From 66-474 sp035606235 (GTDB lineage: Bacteria; Pseudomonadota; Gammaproteobacteria; Xanthomonadales; Rhodanobacteraceae), in contig DATNFU010000051.1 in the NCBI GenBank assembly GCA_035606235.1, forward strand, positions 1 through 64,000: DNA of 64,000 nucleotides, read 5' to 3'. The notes beneath the pieces were generated by a model. That model was not told the DNA's origin. It did not search any database and was given only the letters and a program-made list of their open reading frames with translations. Within the stretch, counting starts at the first letter, position 1. Each line of letters starts with the position of its first letter. Both the position numbers and the translations under genes were made by a program. Below are positions 18,646 to 26,143 of the stretch, one piece after another.

Positions 18646-19157
18646 CCGCAACCACCGCCAATTCCGCCCGGAAAATGCTGACGCGCGCGCAATGCCGCGC
18701 ACTGCTGACGCACGTTGATGGCTGGATCGCAACCGGCCTGGGCGCGGGCCTGGCGCCGCTTGCGCCGGGCACCGTGGGTTCGCTGGTGGCGCTGATTCCG
18801 TGGTGGTTCGCGCTGCGGCAGTTGTCGCCGGCATGGTATGCGCTGATCTTGCTCCTCGCGTTCGCACTGGGGGTGTGGGCGTGCGAGATTTCAGGCAAGC
18901 GCCTGGGCGTGGACGATCACCGCGCACTGGTATGGGACGAATTCGTCGGCCAGTGGATTGCACTCGCTGCCGCGCCGCTCGGCTGGCCCTGGCTGGTCGC
19001 GGGATTCCTGCTATTCCGATTGTTCGATGTATGGAAGCCATGGCCGATCCGCATTGCCGATCGCCGCGTGCACGGCGGTTTCGGCGTGATGCTGGATGAC
19101 GTGCTCGCGGGAATCGGCGCGCTGATCGTGATGCAGATCGCCGCGTACCTTCTGTAG
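18642..19157 (+). CDS. pgpA: Phosphatidylglycerophosphatase A
   Basis: Membrane phosphatase removing phosphate from phosphatidylglycerophosphate to give phosphatidylglycerol. 171 residues from a GTG that overlaps the thiL stop (GTGA); the ATG at 18675 (MLTRAQCRALLTH) is an alternative start matching other xanthomonads. Motifs: GLGAGLAPLAPGTVGSL, RLGVDDHRALVWDEFVGQWIAL with the metal-binding acids, FLLFRLFDVWKPWPI, and VHGGFGVMLDDVLAG. Three to four hydrophobic segments. The TAG stop lies within a repeat arm at 19154. Confidence 0.92.
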   Translation: MTATTANSARKMLTRAQCRALLTHVDGWIATGLGAGLAPLAPGTVGSLVALIPWWFALRQLSPAWYALILLLAFALGVWACEISGKRLGVDDHRALVWDEFVGQWIALAAAPLGWPWLVAGFLLFRLFDVWKPWPIRIADRRVHGGFGVMLDDVLAGIGALIVMQIAAYLL

Positions 19158-19219
19158 GGCGGATCTTCATCCGCCATCGGGACGCATGGATCGAAACGGC
19201 GGGTCAAGACCCGCCCTGC
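19154..19219. repeat. Double-hairpin repeat (TAGGGCGG family), copy 2
   Basis: GTAGGGCGGATCTTCATCCG with CC (19154-19175) and GGCGGGTCAAGACCCGCCCT with GC (19198-19219). It lies between convergent pgpA and the uracil-DNA-glycosylase-like gene. The left arm provides the pgpA TAG (19155-19157), and the right arm contains the TGA of the opposite gene (19204-19206, minus strand) and encodes its last residues. The two palindromes could act as a bidirectional terminator. Confidence 0.85.
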
Positions 19220-19803
19220 GAAAGCAATTCCCGCACGCGTTCACGCAATGCGGGAATCGCTTCGCGTTCGAACCACGGGTGGTGCACGAACCAGGCGGTA
19301 TTGCGCGGGCTGGGGTGCGGCAACGGAACAATGCCGGTGTCGAGATACTCCCGCCATGCGCGCACGGTTTCCGTGAGCGTGGCGCGCTTGCGTGCGCCGA
19401 GCAGAGCGTCGATCGCATATCCACCGATCGCCAGCGTGAGTTCGACGTCGCGCAACCGCGGCAGCAGCAGCGGATGCCAGCGCGGTGCGCATTCGCGGCG
19501 CGGCGGCAGATCACCGGACGCGCCCTTGCCGGGATAGCAGAACGCCATGGGCACGATCGCAACCTTGCGTTCGTCGTGGAAAGTGCGCTCGTCAATGCCC
19601 AGCCAGTTTCGCAACTTCTCGCCGCTCTTGTCGTCGAACGGAATGCCGGAAGCATGCACGCGTCGGCCCGGCGCCTGGCTGACGATCAGCACCCGCGTAC
19701 CCGGATGCGCCTGCAACACCGGCCGTGGCCCGTGTGGCAGATACGCCGCGCATTCGCGGCAGGCGCGGATGTCCTTCAGCAATGAGGTAAACGAGGCAGT
19801 CAT
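19204..19803 (-). CDS. Uracil-DNA glycosylase superfamily protein
   Basis: Predicted DNA repair glycosylase, or a relative, that removes uracil or related damaged bases. Start chosen at ATG 19803 (MTASFTSLLKDIRACRECAAYLP), the typical opening of the group; a GTG at 19857 overlapping the upstream stop is possible. Motif 1 is LIVSQAPGRRVHASGIPFDD, close to the GEAPG motif of family 4/5 enzymes but with SQAPG, and motif 2 is LPHPSPRN. The pair CRECAA could contribute to an iron-sulfur or zinc site, but the full four-cysteine set of family 4 is not visible. 199 residues. Downstream of the FAD-linked dehydrogenase on the same strand. Confidence 0.78.
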   Translation of the reverse strand: MTASFTSLLKDIRACRECAAYLPHGPRPVLQAHPGTRVLIVSQAPGRRVHASGIPFDDKSGEKLRNWLGIDERTFHDERKVAIVPMAFCYPGKGASGDLPPRRECAPRWHPLLLPRLRDVELTLAIGGYAIDALLGARKRATLTETVRAWREYLDTGIVPLPHPSPRNTAWFVHHPWFEREAIPALRERVRELLSQGGS

Positions 19804-19853
19804 CGGGCCAAGGTGAGCCGTCAGCGGTGAATCGTCAACAATACGGCCGACGT

Positions 19854-21230
19854 TCACGGATCAGGCAACAGTTTTCCCGGATTCAAGATGCCTTGCGGAT
19901 CGAACGCGCGCTTGATGCCGCGCATCAATTGCAGCGCGGACGCGTCCAGCGCCTGTGCCATGAACTCGCGCTTGGCGGTGCCGATGCCGTGCTCGCCTGA
20001 CAGCGTGCCTTCCAGCGCGATTACCGTTTCAAATACTTCGCGCAAACACAGCCGCGCACGCTGGCGCTCGGCCTCGTCGCGCGGCAACAGGTTCACATGC
20101 AGGTTGCCGTTCCCGGCGTGACCGAAGCTGACGATCGGCAATTGGTATCGCGTGGCCAACCGCTGCAGTCGATCCACCAGTTGCGGCACCCGCGACACCG
20201 GCACCACCACGTCTTCGTTGATCTTGTGCGGCGAAATCGTGCGCAGTGCCGGCGACAGCGCCTTGCGCGCGGCCCACAACGCCAGCGCCTCGGCGGGATC
20301 GGCGGCCACCCGCCACTCGATCAGGCCTTCGCCCCGCGCAGCACGCTCGACCGCTTCGACGCTGGCGGGCAGCGAAGCTTCCTCCCCATCCACTTCGATC
20401 AGCAGCAGCGCGCCGGCGTCGGCCGGTGCATCGCCGCCGTGTTCGCGCGCAAGTTGCAGGGCGGCGCCGTCCATGAACTCCAGTGCGCAGGGTGTGGCCG
20501 GTTGCGCCATGATTCGCGCCACCGCTTGCGCGGCGCTCGTGACATCCGCATACGCCGCGCGCAGGGTACGTAGCCCGGAAGGTTTCGGCGTGAGCTTCAA
20601 GGTTGCCTCGGTGATCAGCGCCAGCGTGCCTTCCGAACCGATCAGGTAACGCGTCAAGTCATAACCGACCGAGCCCTTGGTCGTGTGGGTGCCGCAGCGG
20701 AACGCCTGCCCGTTGCCCGCGACCGCCCGCAGCCCCAGCACGTTGTCGCGGGTGGCGCCGTATTTCACCGCGCGCGGGCCGCCGGCGTTGCAGGCGAGAT
20801 TGCCGCCGATCGTGCAATAGGGCGCGGAGGTGGGATCGGGTGGCCAGAACAGACCGTGTTGCGAAAGCGCATATTGCAGATCCGCGTTCAGCACGCCCGG
20901 TTCAACCACCGCAAGGCGGTCGCCCGGCGCGATATCCACGATGCGGTTCATGCGCTCGAAGCTCGCGACCACGCCGCCGGCATCCGGCACGGTCGCGCCG
21001 GTGGTGTTGGTGCCGCGGCCGCGCGCGATCAGCGGAACGTGGTGTTCGCGACAGGCGTCCACCAATGCGACCACCTGCTCGTGCGCGGTTGGAAACACCA
21101 CCGCATCAGGCAGCGCGATGCGTCGAGAATTGTCGTAGGCATAGGCCGCGCGCGTGGCGTCGTCCAGCTCGCAGGCGCCGGCGGGGAAGATAGAACGGAG
21201 GCTGTCGGCGAGTGCTTCGGAAAGAGTCAT
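19854..21230 (-). CDS. FAD-linked oxidoreductase (GlcD / D-lactate dehydrogenase type)
   Basis: Predicted flavoprotein oxidising a 2-hydroxy acid such as D-lactate or glycolate. The 458 residues have an FAD-binding PCMH domain (PTAHEQVVALVDAC, LIARGRGTNTTGATVP, TIGGNLACNAGGPRAVKYG, LIGSEGTLALITEATLKL) and a C-terminal substrate domain with PIVSFGHAGNGNLHVNLLP, GTLSGEHGIGTAKREFM and FDPQGILNPGKLLPD. These match GlcD/Dld2-like single-subunit enzymes; no GlcE/GlcF partners are nearby. Upstream, TAGACT on the minus strand (21237-21242) is six bases from the ATG, suggesting a leaderless mRNA. Confidence 0.88.
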   Translation of the reverse strand: MTLSEALADSLRSIFPAGACELDDATRAAYAYDNSRRIALPDAVVFPTAHEQVVALVDACREHHVPLIARGRGTNTTGATVPDAGGVVASFERMNRIVDIAPGDRLAVVEPGVLNADLQYALSQHGLFWPPDPTSAPYCTIGGNLACNAGGPRAVKYGATRDNVLGLRAVAGNGQAFRCGTHTTKGSVGYDLTRYLIGSEGTLALITEATLKLTPKPSGLRTLRAAYADVTSAAQAVARIMAQPATPCALEFMDGAALQLAREHGGDAPADAGALLLIEVDGEEASLPASVEAVERAARGEGLIEWRVAADPAEALALWAARKALSPALRTISPHKINEDVVVPVSRVPQLVDRLQRLATRYQLPIVSFGHAGNGNLHVNLLPRDEAERQRARLCLREVFETVIALEGTLSGEHGIGTAKREFMAQALDASALQLMRGIKRAFDPQGILNPGKLLPDP

Positions 21231-21236
21231 CCGGAA

Positions 21237-21242
21237 AGTCTA
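21237..21242 (-). promoter_or_regulatory. Candidate -10 box, leaderless start of the FAD-linked oxidoreductase
   Basis: On the minus strand TAGACT is followed by TTCCGG and then the ATG at 21230. Transcription beginning 6-7 bases after the box would start at the A of the start codon. No ribosome binding site is present upstream. No clear -35 box was found. Confidence 0.4.
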
Positions 21243-21427
21243 CGATGTTCCGCTGGCCGGGCGCGTTCGGCCATGCCGTCGTCATTCCCGCCGCCGCGTG
21301 GCAGCTGTCCGGGTTCAGCAACTTGGCTCATGCCTGGCTTGGAAACGCGCCGGACTCCGGTTTCGATTGCCGAAATCGGCGCTGGTGCGGGAAGGGCGGC
21401 TGTTCGGAGTGCCGCCCAAGCTCCGCT

Positions 21428-21976
21428 TCAATCCGTATACTCGAATACCCTCACCACCTTCTGTACGCCGGCAACATGGCGAACGATATCGGTGACGGCG
21501 TCCGCTTCCTGGTGGCTGAGCAAACCCATCAGGTACACGTTGCCGTGCGCGGTACTGACATTGACGCGGCCGGGGTCAAAGCCCGGCAGGCTGGTGATGT
21601 TCAGCAGCGAGGCTTTCACGCGCGCGGTCAACGCGGCATCGCCCGCGCGCTGCGAGAACGGCGGTATCGGCATCACGTCGAGTTCATTGTCCACGCGGCG
21701 CACACCTTCGAAGCCGGTGACATCCGCCTCGGCGCGCGCCTTCAAATCCTCGCTCGGCACTTCGCCGATCAACAGCAGCACGCCGTCGTACACCGCGGTG
21801 CCGATGCGTACCTTGCCGGCGAGCGCGGCATCGTCATCCAGCGTGCGTTGCGCGGTGATCTGCACGTTGCGATCGTTCAACACGCGGTTGAAGCCACGCC
21901 GGTCGGTGAAGGTGCTGCACGCATTCAATGCGGCCAGTGCAATGAATGGAATGGAAAAAGCGAACAACCGACGCAT
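21428..21976 (-). CDS. dolP: BON-domain outer membrane lipoprotein DolP (YraP)
   Basis: Outer-membrane lipoprotein with two BON domains; in E. coli DolP supports envelope integrity and the BAM complex. The ATG at 21976 starts MRRLFAFSIPFIALAALNAC, a lipoprotein signal with the lipobox cysteine at residue 20; a GTG at 21988 overlapping the yraN stop would add four residues. First BON domain about 42-110 (VRIGTAVYDGVLLLIGEVP), second about 115-182 (VNVSTAHGNVYLMGLLS). 182 residues. Order lpoA-yraN-dolP is as in enterics but without diaA between yraN and dolP. Confidence 0.87.
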   Translation of the reverse strand: MRRLFAFSIPFIALAALNACSTFTDRRGFNRVLNDRNVQITAQRTLDDDAALAGKVRIGTAVYDGVLLLIGEVPSEDLKARAEADVTGFEGVRRVDNELDVMPIPPFSQRAGDAALTARVKASLLNITSLPGFDPGRVNVSTAHGNVYLMGLLSHQEADAVTDIVRHVAGVQKVVRVFEYTD

Positions 21977-21984
21977 GATGAACC

Positions 21985-22347
21985 TCACGATGCTTCAAAT
22001 GCCGCGCGCACCCAGTCGCAATCCGCGAGGTGCGCTTCGCCGTCGAACGCTACCACATCGAAGCGGCAAGGCAATGCGGCCAGTGCCGGATGCGCCTGCA
22101 GAAACGCCTGCGCCGCGCGCGTGATGCGTTCGCGCTTGGCCGTGCCGACCGAGGCCGCGCCGCCGCCGAAATCGCGATGGCGGCGATAGCGCACTTCCAC
22201 GAACACAACCGCTTGTGCCTCGCGCATCACCAGATCCAGCTCGCCGAAACGTGTGCCGAAATTACGTGCCAGCAAGCGCAGACCCGCGCGCTGCAGATGT
22301 TCCAGCGCCGCCTGTTCGAACGTGGCGCCGGACGCTCGCGCGTTCAC
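21985..22347 (-). CDS. yraN: YraN family nuclease-like protein (UPF0102)
   Basis: A 120-residue protein of the UPF0102/YraN family with a restriction-endonuclease-like core; its cellular role is not established. The GTG at 22347 overlaps the lpoA stop (GTGA) and gives the usual family length; the longer frame to 22653 is a shadow of lpoA. Core motifs: FEQAALEHLQRAGLRLLARNF, then GELDLVMREAQAVVFVEVRYRR with the D-(x)n-ExK/R-like active-site pattern, and ITRAAQAFLQAHP. Directly followed by dolP. Confidence 0.9.
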   Translation of the reverse strand: MNARASGATFEQAALEHLQRAGLRLLARNFGTRFGELDLVMREAQAVVFVEVRYRRHRDFGGGAASVGTAKRERITRAAQAFLQAHPALAALPCRFDVVAFDGEAHLADCDWVRAAFEAS

Positions 22348-23861
22348 TGCGAGGTGGATGACGCCGGCGCTGGCGCGCTGTCCATTCCTGCTGCGAGCGG
22401 CCGTGCCACGCCGTCCTGGAAGCTCACCCACACCGGTACGCGGCGCACGTGCCCTTGCGCATCCTCGGTCAACTGTCCGGTGGCGCCGGGCAGATAAGTG
22501 CCAGGATGCGTGCGCAACCAATTCAGGTACGGCATCAAGGCATACGCATCCATGCCGAACGCGAACAGCCGCGCCGCCGCCCCGCGCGCATCCGGCAGTT
22601 GTGCTGCGATGGCGGCGTGATCGGGCAGGCCCGGCTGCGCATCGAACAACCACGGGGCGTCGCAGAACTCGACGCCATCGAGATCGCGATCGGCGGTGGC
22701 GTTGTCGGCGCCAGCGTAGACCAGAGAAGTGGCGAATACCGGCTGCTTGATTTGCGCCAGATGCAATTGCGGCATCAGCACGCGCGCGGTTTGCGGGCGC
22801 ATCAGCAGCAGGATGCCGGCATTATCCGGCGCGTTGGCCAGCGCCGCGGTGATCGCGCCCGAATAATCGACGTTGTCGTTTTCCAGCGTGGTCTGGTTCA
22901 ACACTTGGCCGCCGGCGCTTTCGAATTGCGCCTTGAACGCCGCGGCCGCGCGCCTGGCGCGATCGTCGTTGCCCATGAATACAATCGCCTGGTGCACGCC
23001 TCGCTCGCCCATGTGCGCGGCCGCCTGCTCGCCTTCGGTTTCCGGCAGCAAGGCGAATTCCGCGCTGCCCGCGGGCGGCGGCGCATCGTTGTCGGGATGG
23101 TTCAAGGCCAGCAGCGGCACTGGCACCGAACCCTGTGCGAACATCGCCGTCACGCTGTCGCGGCCCAGGGGGCCGATCACCAGATTGGCGCCATCAGTGA
23201 CCGCCTGGTTGTAGGCTGCACGCGCCTGCGCCGGCGTGCCGCCGCTGTCGTAGCTGCGCACCTGCGGACGCGGCGCATCCGCCTGGTTGCCGAAATACGC
23301 GGTGAAGAAACCTTCCCTTACCGCTGCGGCTGGCGTCGCCAGTGGACCGCGCAGGGGCAGCAGCAGCGCTACCTGCGGCGGCATTGCATAACCTTCGCGT
23401 TGCACCGCGTTGCCTTCGCCGACCTCGGTGCCGACCGGGTGATCCAGCTGCGGCAGTGCGCGCGGCAAAGAAACGCCGAGTTGTTCCAGCGCCGCGCGCG
23501 CCAGTGGTTTCAGCGGATCGTTGTCGGCGAGCGTGTCGTAATCGAGCTTGAGTTGTGCCGCGCCAAGCGACATCAGCAGATCATGGATCACCTTCTCGTT
23601 GCTGGCGCGCGCTGTCGGCGAAAGCAGCGGTCCCAATTGCGCCCAGCTGCGCGCCGCGCCGAACGCATCGCCGCTGGCTTCCTGCGCACGCGCGTGCGCG
23701 GTCAATGCCTGGGTTTTTTGCTCCGCCGGCGAAAGCTGGGTAGCAGCTTCCGGCGGGGGTTGGGACGCGAGTTGACCGAGACTGGCGCACCCGGCGAGCA
23801 GCGCGGCGGCGCACAGCCATGTGCATGTCAGTCGGGCTGCTGGAATCCGGATTCCGCGCAT
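22344..23861 (-). CDS. lpoA: LpoA (YraM/LppC) lipoprotein, activator of penicillin-binding protein 1A
   Basis: Outer-membrane lipoprotein that in the family reaches through the periplasm to activate the bifunctional synthase PBP1A. The ATG at 23861 starts a lipoprotein signal with LLAGC near residue 25; longer frames overlap rsmI. A short helical/TPR-like N-terminal part (about 40-130) precedes a periplasmic-binding-protein-like C-domain (VALLLPLRGPLATPAAAVREGF, LVIGPLGRDSV, IVFMGNDDRARR, FATSLVYAG). 505 residues, shorter than E. coli LpoA because the TPR part is reduced. Divergent from rsmI with a 93-base gap; TATCAT at 23890-23895 (minus) could be its -10. Confidence 0.88.
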   Translation of the reverse strand: MRGIRIPAARLTCTWLCAAALLAGCASLGQLASQPPPEAATQLSPAEQKTQALTAHARAQEASGDAFGAARSWAQLGPLLSPTARASNEKVIHDLLMSLGAAQLKLDYDTLADNDPLKPLARAALEQLGVSLPRALPQLDHPVGTEVGEGNAVQREGYAMPPQVALLLPLRGPLATPAAAVREGFFTAYFGNQADAPRPQVRSYDSGGTPAQARAAYNQAVTDGANLVIGPLGRDSVTAMFAQGSVPVPLLALNHPDNDAPPPAGSAEFALLPETEGEQAAAHMGERGVHQAIVFMGNDDRARRAAAAFKAQFESAGGQVLNQTTLENDNVDYSGAITAALANAPDNAGILLLMRPQTARVLMPQLHLAQIKQPVFATSLVYAGADNATADRDLDGVEFCDAPWLFDAQPGLPDHAAIAAQLPDARGAAARLFAFGMDAYALMPYLNWLRTHPGTYLPGATGQLTEDAQGHVRRVPVWVSFQDGVARPLAAGMDSAPAPASSTSQ

Positions 23862-23954
23862 CGTGCTGTCCTCGCGTGGATTTTCCACGATGATAGCCCA
23901 TGCGCAGCATCGGACGGCATGCGTCCCATGAGCAAAAGTTGGCAGGGAGGATCT

Positions 23955-24773
23955 ATGGCAGGCACCTTGTGGATCGTCGCCACGCCGATCGGCAATCTGG
24001 AGGATTTTTCTCCGCGCGCGCAACGCGTGCTGCGCGAAGTCGCGCTGATCGCCGCGGAAGACACGCGTCACAGCCGGCCGCTGCTCGCGCATTTCGGCAT
24101 CGGTACGCCGCTCACCGCCTTGCACGAGCACAACGAGCGCGAAGCGATCGAACCGCTGCTGGTGCGCCTGATCGCGGGCGAGGAGATCGCGCTGATTTCC
24201 GACGCCGGCACGCCGCTGATCAGCGATCCCGGCTTCCGGCTGGTGCGCGCTGCGCGCGCGGCGGGAATACGCGTGAGCACCGTGCCTGGCGCGTGCGCGG
24301 GCGTGGCGGCGCTGTCGATTGCGGGATTGCCCAGCGATCGCTTCGTGTTTGAAGGTTTTCTGCCGGCCAAGGCGCCCGCGCGTCGCGCGCGCTTGCGCGA
24401 GTTGGCACACGAATCACGCACCCTGGTGTTCTATGAATCGGCACACCGTATCCGGGAAAGTTGTGAAGACCTGCGAACGGCTTTCGGCGCGCAACGCGAA
24501 GCATGTTTGTTGCGTGAGCTGACCAAGCTGTATGAAACCGTGCTGGGCGACACGCTGGAAGCCCTCTGCGCACGGCTGGATCAGGACGCCAATCAGCAGC
24601 GCGGTGAATTTGTGCTGGTCGTTGCTGGCGCGGGCGAAGAGGGTGCGGACGACAAGCTTGCGGAAGGCCGCCGCATTCATGCGCTGCTGCGCGAGGAACT
24701 TCCACCCGCGCAGGCGGCCAAGCTCGCAGCGGCGATCAGCGGCGCTCCACGCAAGGCTTTGTACGAACGCTGA
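23955..24773 (+). CDS. rsmI: 16S rRNA 2'-O-methyltransferase RsmI
   Basis: SAM-dependent methylation of C1402 of 16S rRNA. The ATG at 23955 follows a strong GGGAGG at 23945-23950 and gives 272 residues. Motifs: LWIVATPIGNLEDFSPRA, AAEDTRHSRPLL, ALISDAGTPLISDPGFRLV, VPGACAGVAALSIAGLPSDRF, FEGFLP, and LVFYESAHRI, in the order of the tetrapyrrole methylase fold. Divergent from lpoA as in E. coli and directly upstream of the RNase P RNA gene. Confidence 0.95.
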   Translation: MAGTLWIVATPIGNLEDFSPRAQRVLREVALIAAEDTRHSRPLLAHFGIGTPLTALHEHNEREAIEPLLVRLIAGEEIALISDAGTPLISDPGFRLVRAARAAGIRVSTVPGACAGVAALSIAGLPSDRFVFEGFLPAKAPARRARLRELAHESRTLVFYESAHRIRESCEDLRTAFGAQREACLLRELTKLYETVLGDTLEALCARLDQDANQQRGEFVLVVAGAGEEGADDKLAEGRRIHALLREELPPAQAAKLAAAISGAPRKALYER

Positions 24774-24785
24774 TAGAATCGTCGG

Positions 24786-25147
24786 TGGAGTCGGCCAGAC
24801 AGTCGCGAGGCGCGCAAGTGTTTCGAGGAAAGTCCGGGCTCCGCAGGGCAAGGTGCCAGGTAACGCCTGGGCGGCGCGAGCCGACGGAAAGTGCAACAGA
24901 GAGCAGACCGCCGAACGGCATCGCAAGATGTGCGTGGCAAGGGTGAAACGGTGCGGCAAGAGCGCACCGCGAGTCTGGCAACAGACCGGCACGGCAAACC
25001 CCACCTGGAGCAAGACCGAATAGGGGAACCATGGCGTTGCCCGCGCCGTTCCCGGGTAGGTTGCTGGAGCGCAGCGGCGACGCTGCGCCTAGAGGAATGA
25101 CTGTCACGCCGCGAGGCGCACAGAACCCGGCTTACAGGCCGACTCCA
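24786..25147 (+). ncRNA. rnpB: RNase P RNA (class A)
   Basis: Catalytic RNA of ribonuclease P, which matures tRNA 5' ends. The ends GGAGTCGGCCAGACAGTCGC (24787 on) and GGCCGACTCC (25137-25146) pair as helix P1. Conserved blocks are present: GAGGAAAGTCCGGGCTCC (CR-I), the GAGAGCAGACCGCC-type and GGCAAGGGTGAAACGG segment, CAAACCCCACC, and the final ACAGAACCCGGCTTACAGG. Length of about 360 fits the bacterial class A type. Located between rsmI and mraZ, as in other xanthomonads, with a terminator-like hairpin 38 bases downstream. Confidence 0.96.
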
Positions 25148-25185
25148 TGCTTTTGCAATCCTCCTGATTGCTGATCTAGGCCAAG

Positions 25186-25208
25186 GCCCCGCAACCTGCG
25201 GGGCTTTT
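25186..25208 (+). terminator. Rho-independent terminator of rnpB
   Basis: GCCCCGCA at 25186-25193, a 3-base loop ACC and TGCGGGGC at 25197-25204 form a perfect 8-base stem, followed by TTTT at 25205-25208 and a further TTTT at 25211-25214 after GC. It lies 38 bases after the RNase P RNA on the same strand. Confidence 0.9.
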
Positions 25209-25214
25209 GCTTTT

Positions 25215-25521
25215 AGGAGGCCAAGCAAGGGGCGGCCATGCGTGGTCGCACTCCTGGCGCCTTCGCCGCCGCGTCGAGGAAATCTTCAAGCGGCAGTCGT
25301 AGGAGCCTGCTTGCAGGCGACCGGAGGAGGCGCGCTGCCTCCATCCGCCGCCGCTTCGACAGAACTCGGAATGGCTTCCTCGGCATCGGGAAAGCCCCGC
25401 GCGCAGTCGACCGCTGAATCGAAATCTCCACACTTTCAATCACCTCTGGACAGTAGCTAAGAAGTGGCTTGAAAAGTGGTCACATCCGCGCCTTTCCCAT
25501 TGATCCGCAAGCAAAAATTCC
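25215..25521. other. Non-coding gap between rnpB and the mra promoter
   Basis: About 300 bases after the rnpB terminator contain no supportable gene. The only recognisable item is a REP-like unit GTAGGAGCCTGCTTGCAGGC with GACC at 25299-25322. The short open frames on both strands have no start context and no recognisable protein features. Confidence 0.6.
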
Positions 25522-25550
25522 TTGACTATCTCAGTTCCTGAGACTAAGGT
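25522..25550 (+). promoter_or_regulatory. Candidate dcw (mra) promoter
   Basis: TTGACT at 25522-25527 is a near-consensus -35 and TAAGGT at 25545-25550 a weak -10, with 17 bases between. A small palindrome CTCAG-TTC-CTGAG sits in the spacer (25530-25542). It precedes the MraZ box array and the first dcw gene, so it is the likely main promoter of the cluster. Confidence 0.5.
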
Positions 25551-25594
25551 GGGTTTCGGTGTAATTTTGTGGGAAATAGTGGGCGAGGCTGGTC
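25550..25594 (+). promoter_or_regulatory. MraZ operator: TGGG boxes at 10-base spacing
   Basis: TGGGT (25550-25554), a degenerate TGTAA (25560-25564), TGGGA (25570-25574), TGGGC (25580-25584) and TGGTC (25590-25594) recur every 10 bases, separated by 5-base spacers, ending two bases before the mraZ ATG. Known MraZ sites are TGGGN direct repeats with 5-base spacers, so autoregulation is expected. The first box overlaps the proposed -10. Confidence 0.75.
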
Positions 25595-25595
25595 G

Positions 25596-26042
25596 ATGTT
25601 CCAGGGCGAAACCGCAATTACCGTGGACGACAAGGGCCGGCTGGCGATTCCCTCCGCCTACCGCGAGCTGATTGCGCGTGCCTGCAATAACCGGCTGGTG
25701 ATCGCCTACAACCCGTTCGAACACGGCTGCCTGTGGATGTTCCCACAACCGGACTGGGAGCGGGTGCGCGATCAGGTCAACGCATTGCCCAGCGTCAAAC
25801 GCGTGCATCGCGATTTGCAACTGAAACTCGTGGGCGCGGCGATGCATGTCGAACTCGATGGCTCGGCGCGCGTGCTCTTGCCCGCCAGCCAGCGTGCGGC
25901 GGCAGGCATCGAGAAAAAAGCGGTGTTGCTCGGCATGGGCAACAAATTCGAGCTTTGGAGCGAGCAGGCGCATCTGGCCAAGATTCGACAGACGATCGGC
26001 GAGGCCGACATCAGCGAGGACATGGCGGGATTGAGGTTGTGA
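25596..26042 (+). CDS. mraZ: Division/cell wall cluster transcriptional repressor MraZ
   Basis: AbrB-like DNA-binding protein that represses its own dcw promoter by binding TGGG direct repeats; the boxes are visible at 25550-25594. The ATG at 25596 gives MFQGETAITVDDKGRLAIPSAYR, the conserved opening of the first half; the second half repeats it as HVELDGSARVLLPASQR. 148 residues. Family members form ring-shaped oligomers in which each half contributes a DXXGR motif: DDKGR is intact, while the second reads DGSAR. First gene of the cluster, 102 bases before rsmH. Confidence 0.95.
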   Translation: MFQGETAITVDDKGRLAIPSAYRELIARACNNRLVIAYNPFEHGCLWMFPQPDWERVRDQVNALPSVKRVHRDLQLKLVGAAMHVELDGSARVLLPASQRAAAGIEKKAVLLGMGNKFELWSEQAHLAKIRQTIGEADISEDMAGLRL

Positions 26043-26143
26043 TCTGCGCGTCTCGCGAACGGCGGCGCGCGCAACGAACGGAATACAAGCATGCGCGGCG
26101 CGGCGTCCGCGCACGGATTCGGCGAATGCACGGGACGGGGTTG

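Noticed and set aside
25210..25460. Small minus-strand open frames between rnpB and mraZ
   Set aside because: They run through a REP-like repeat, lack ribosome binding sites and have no family resemblance.
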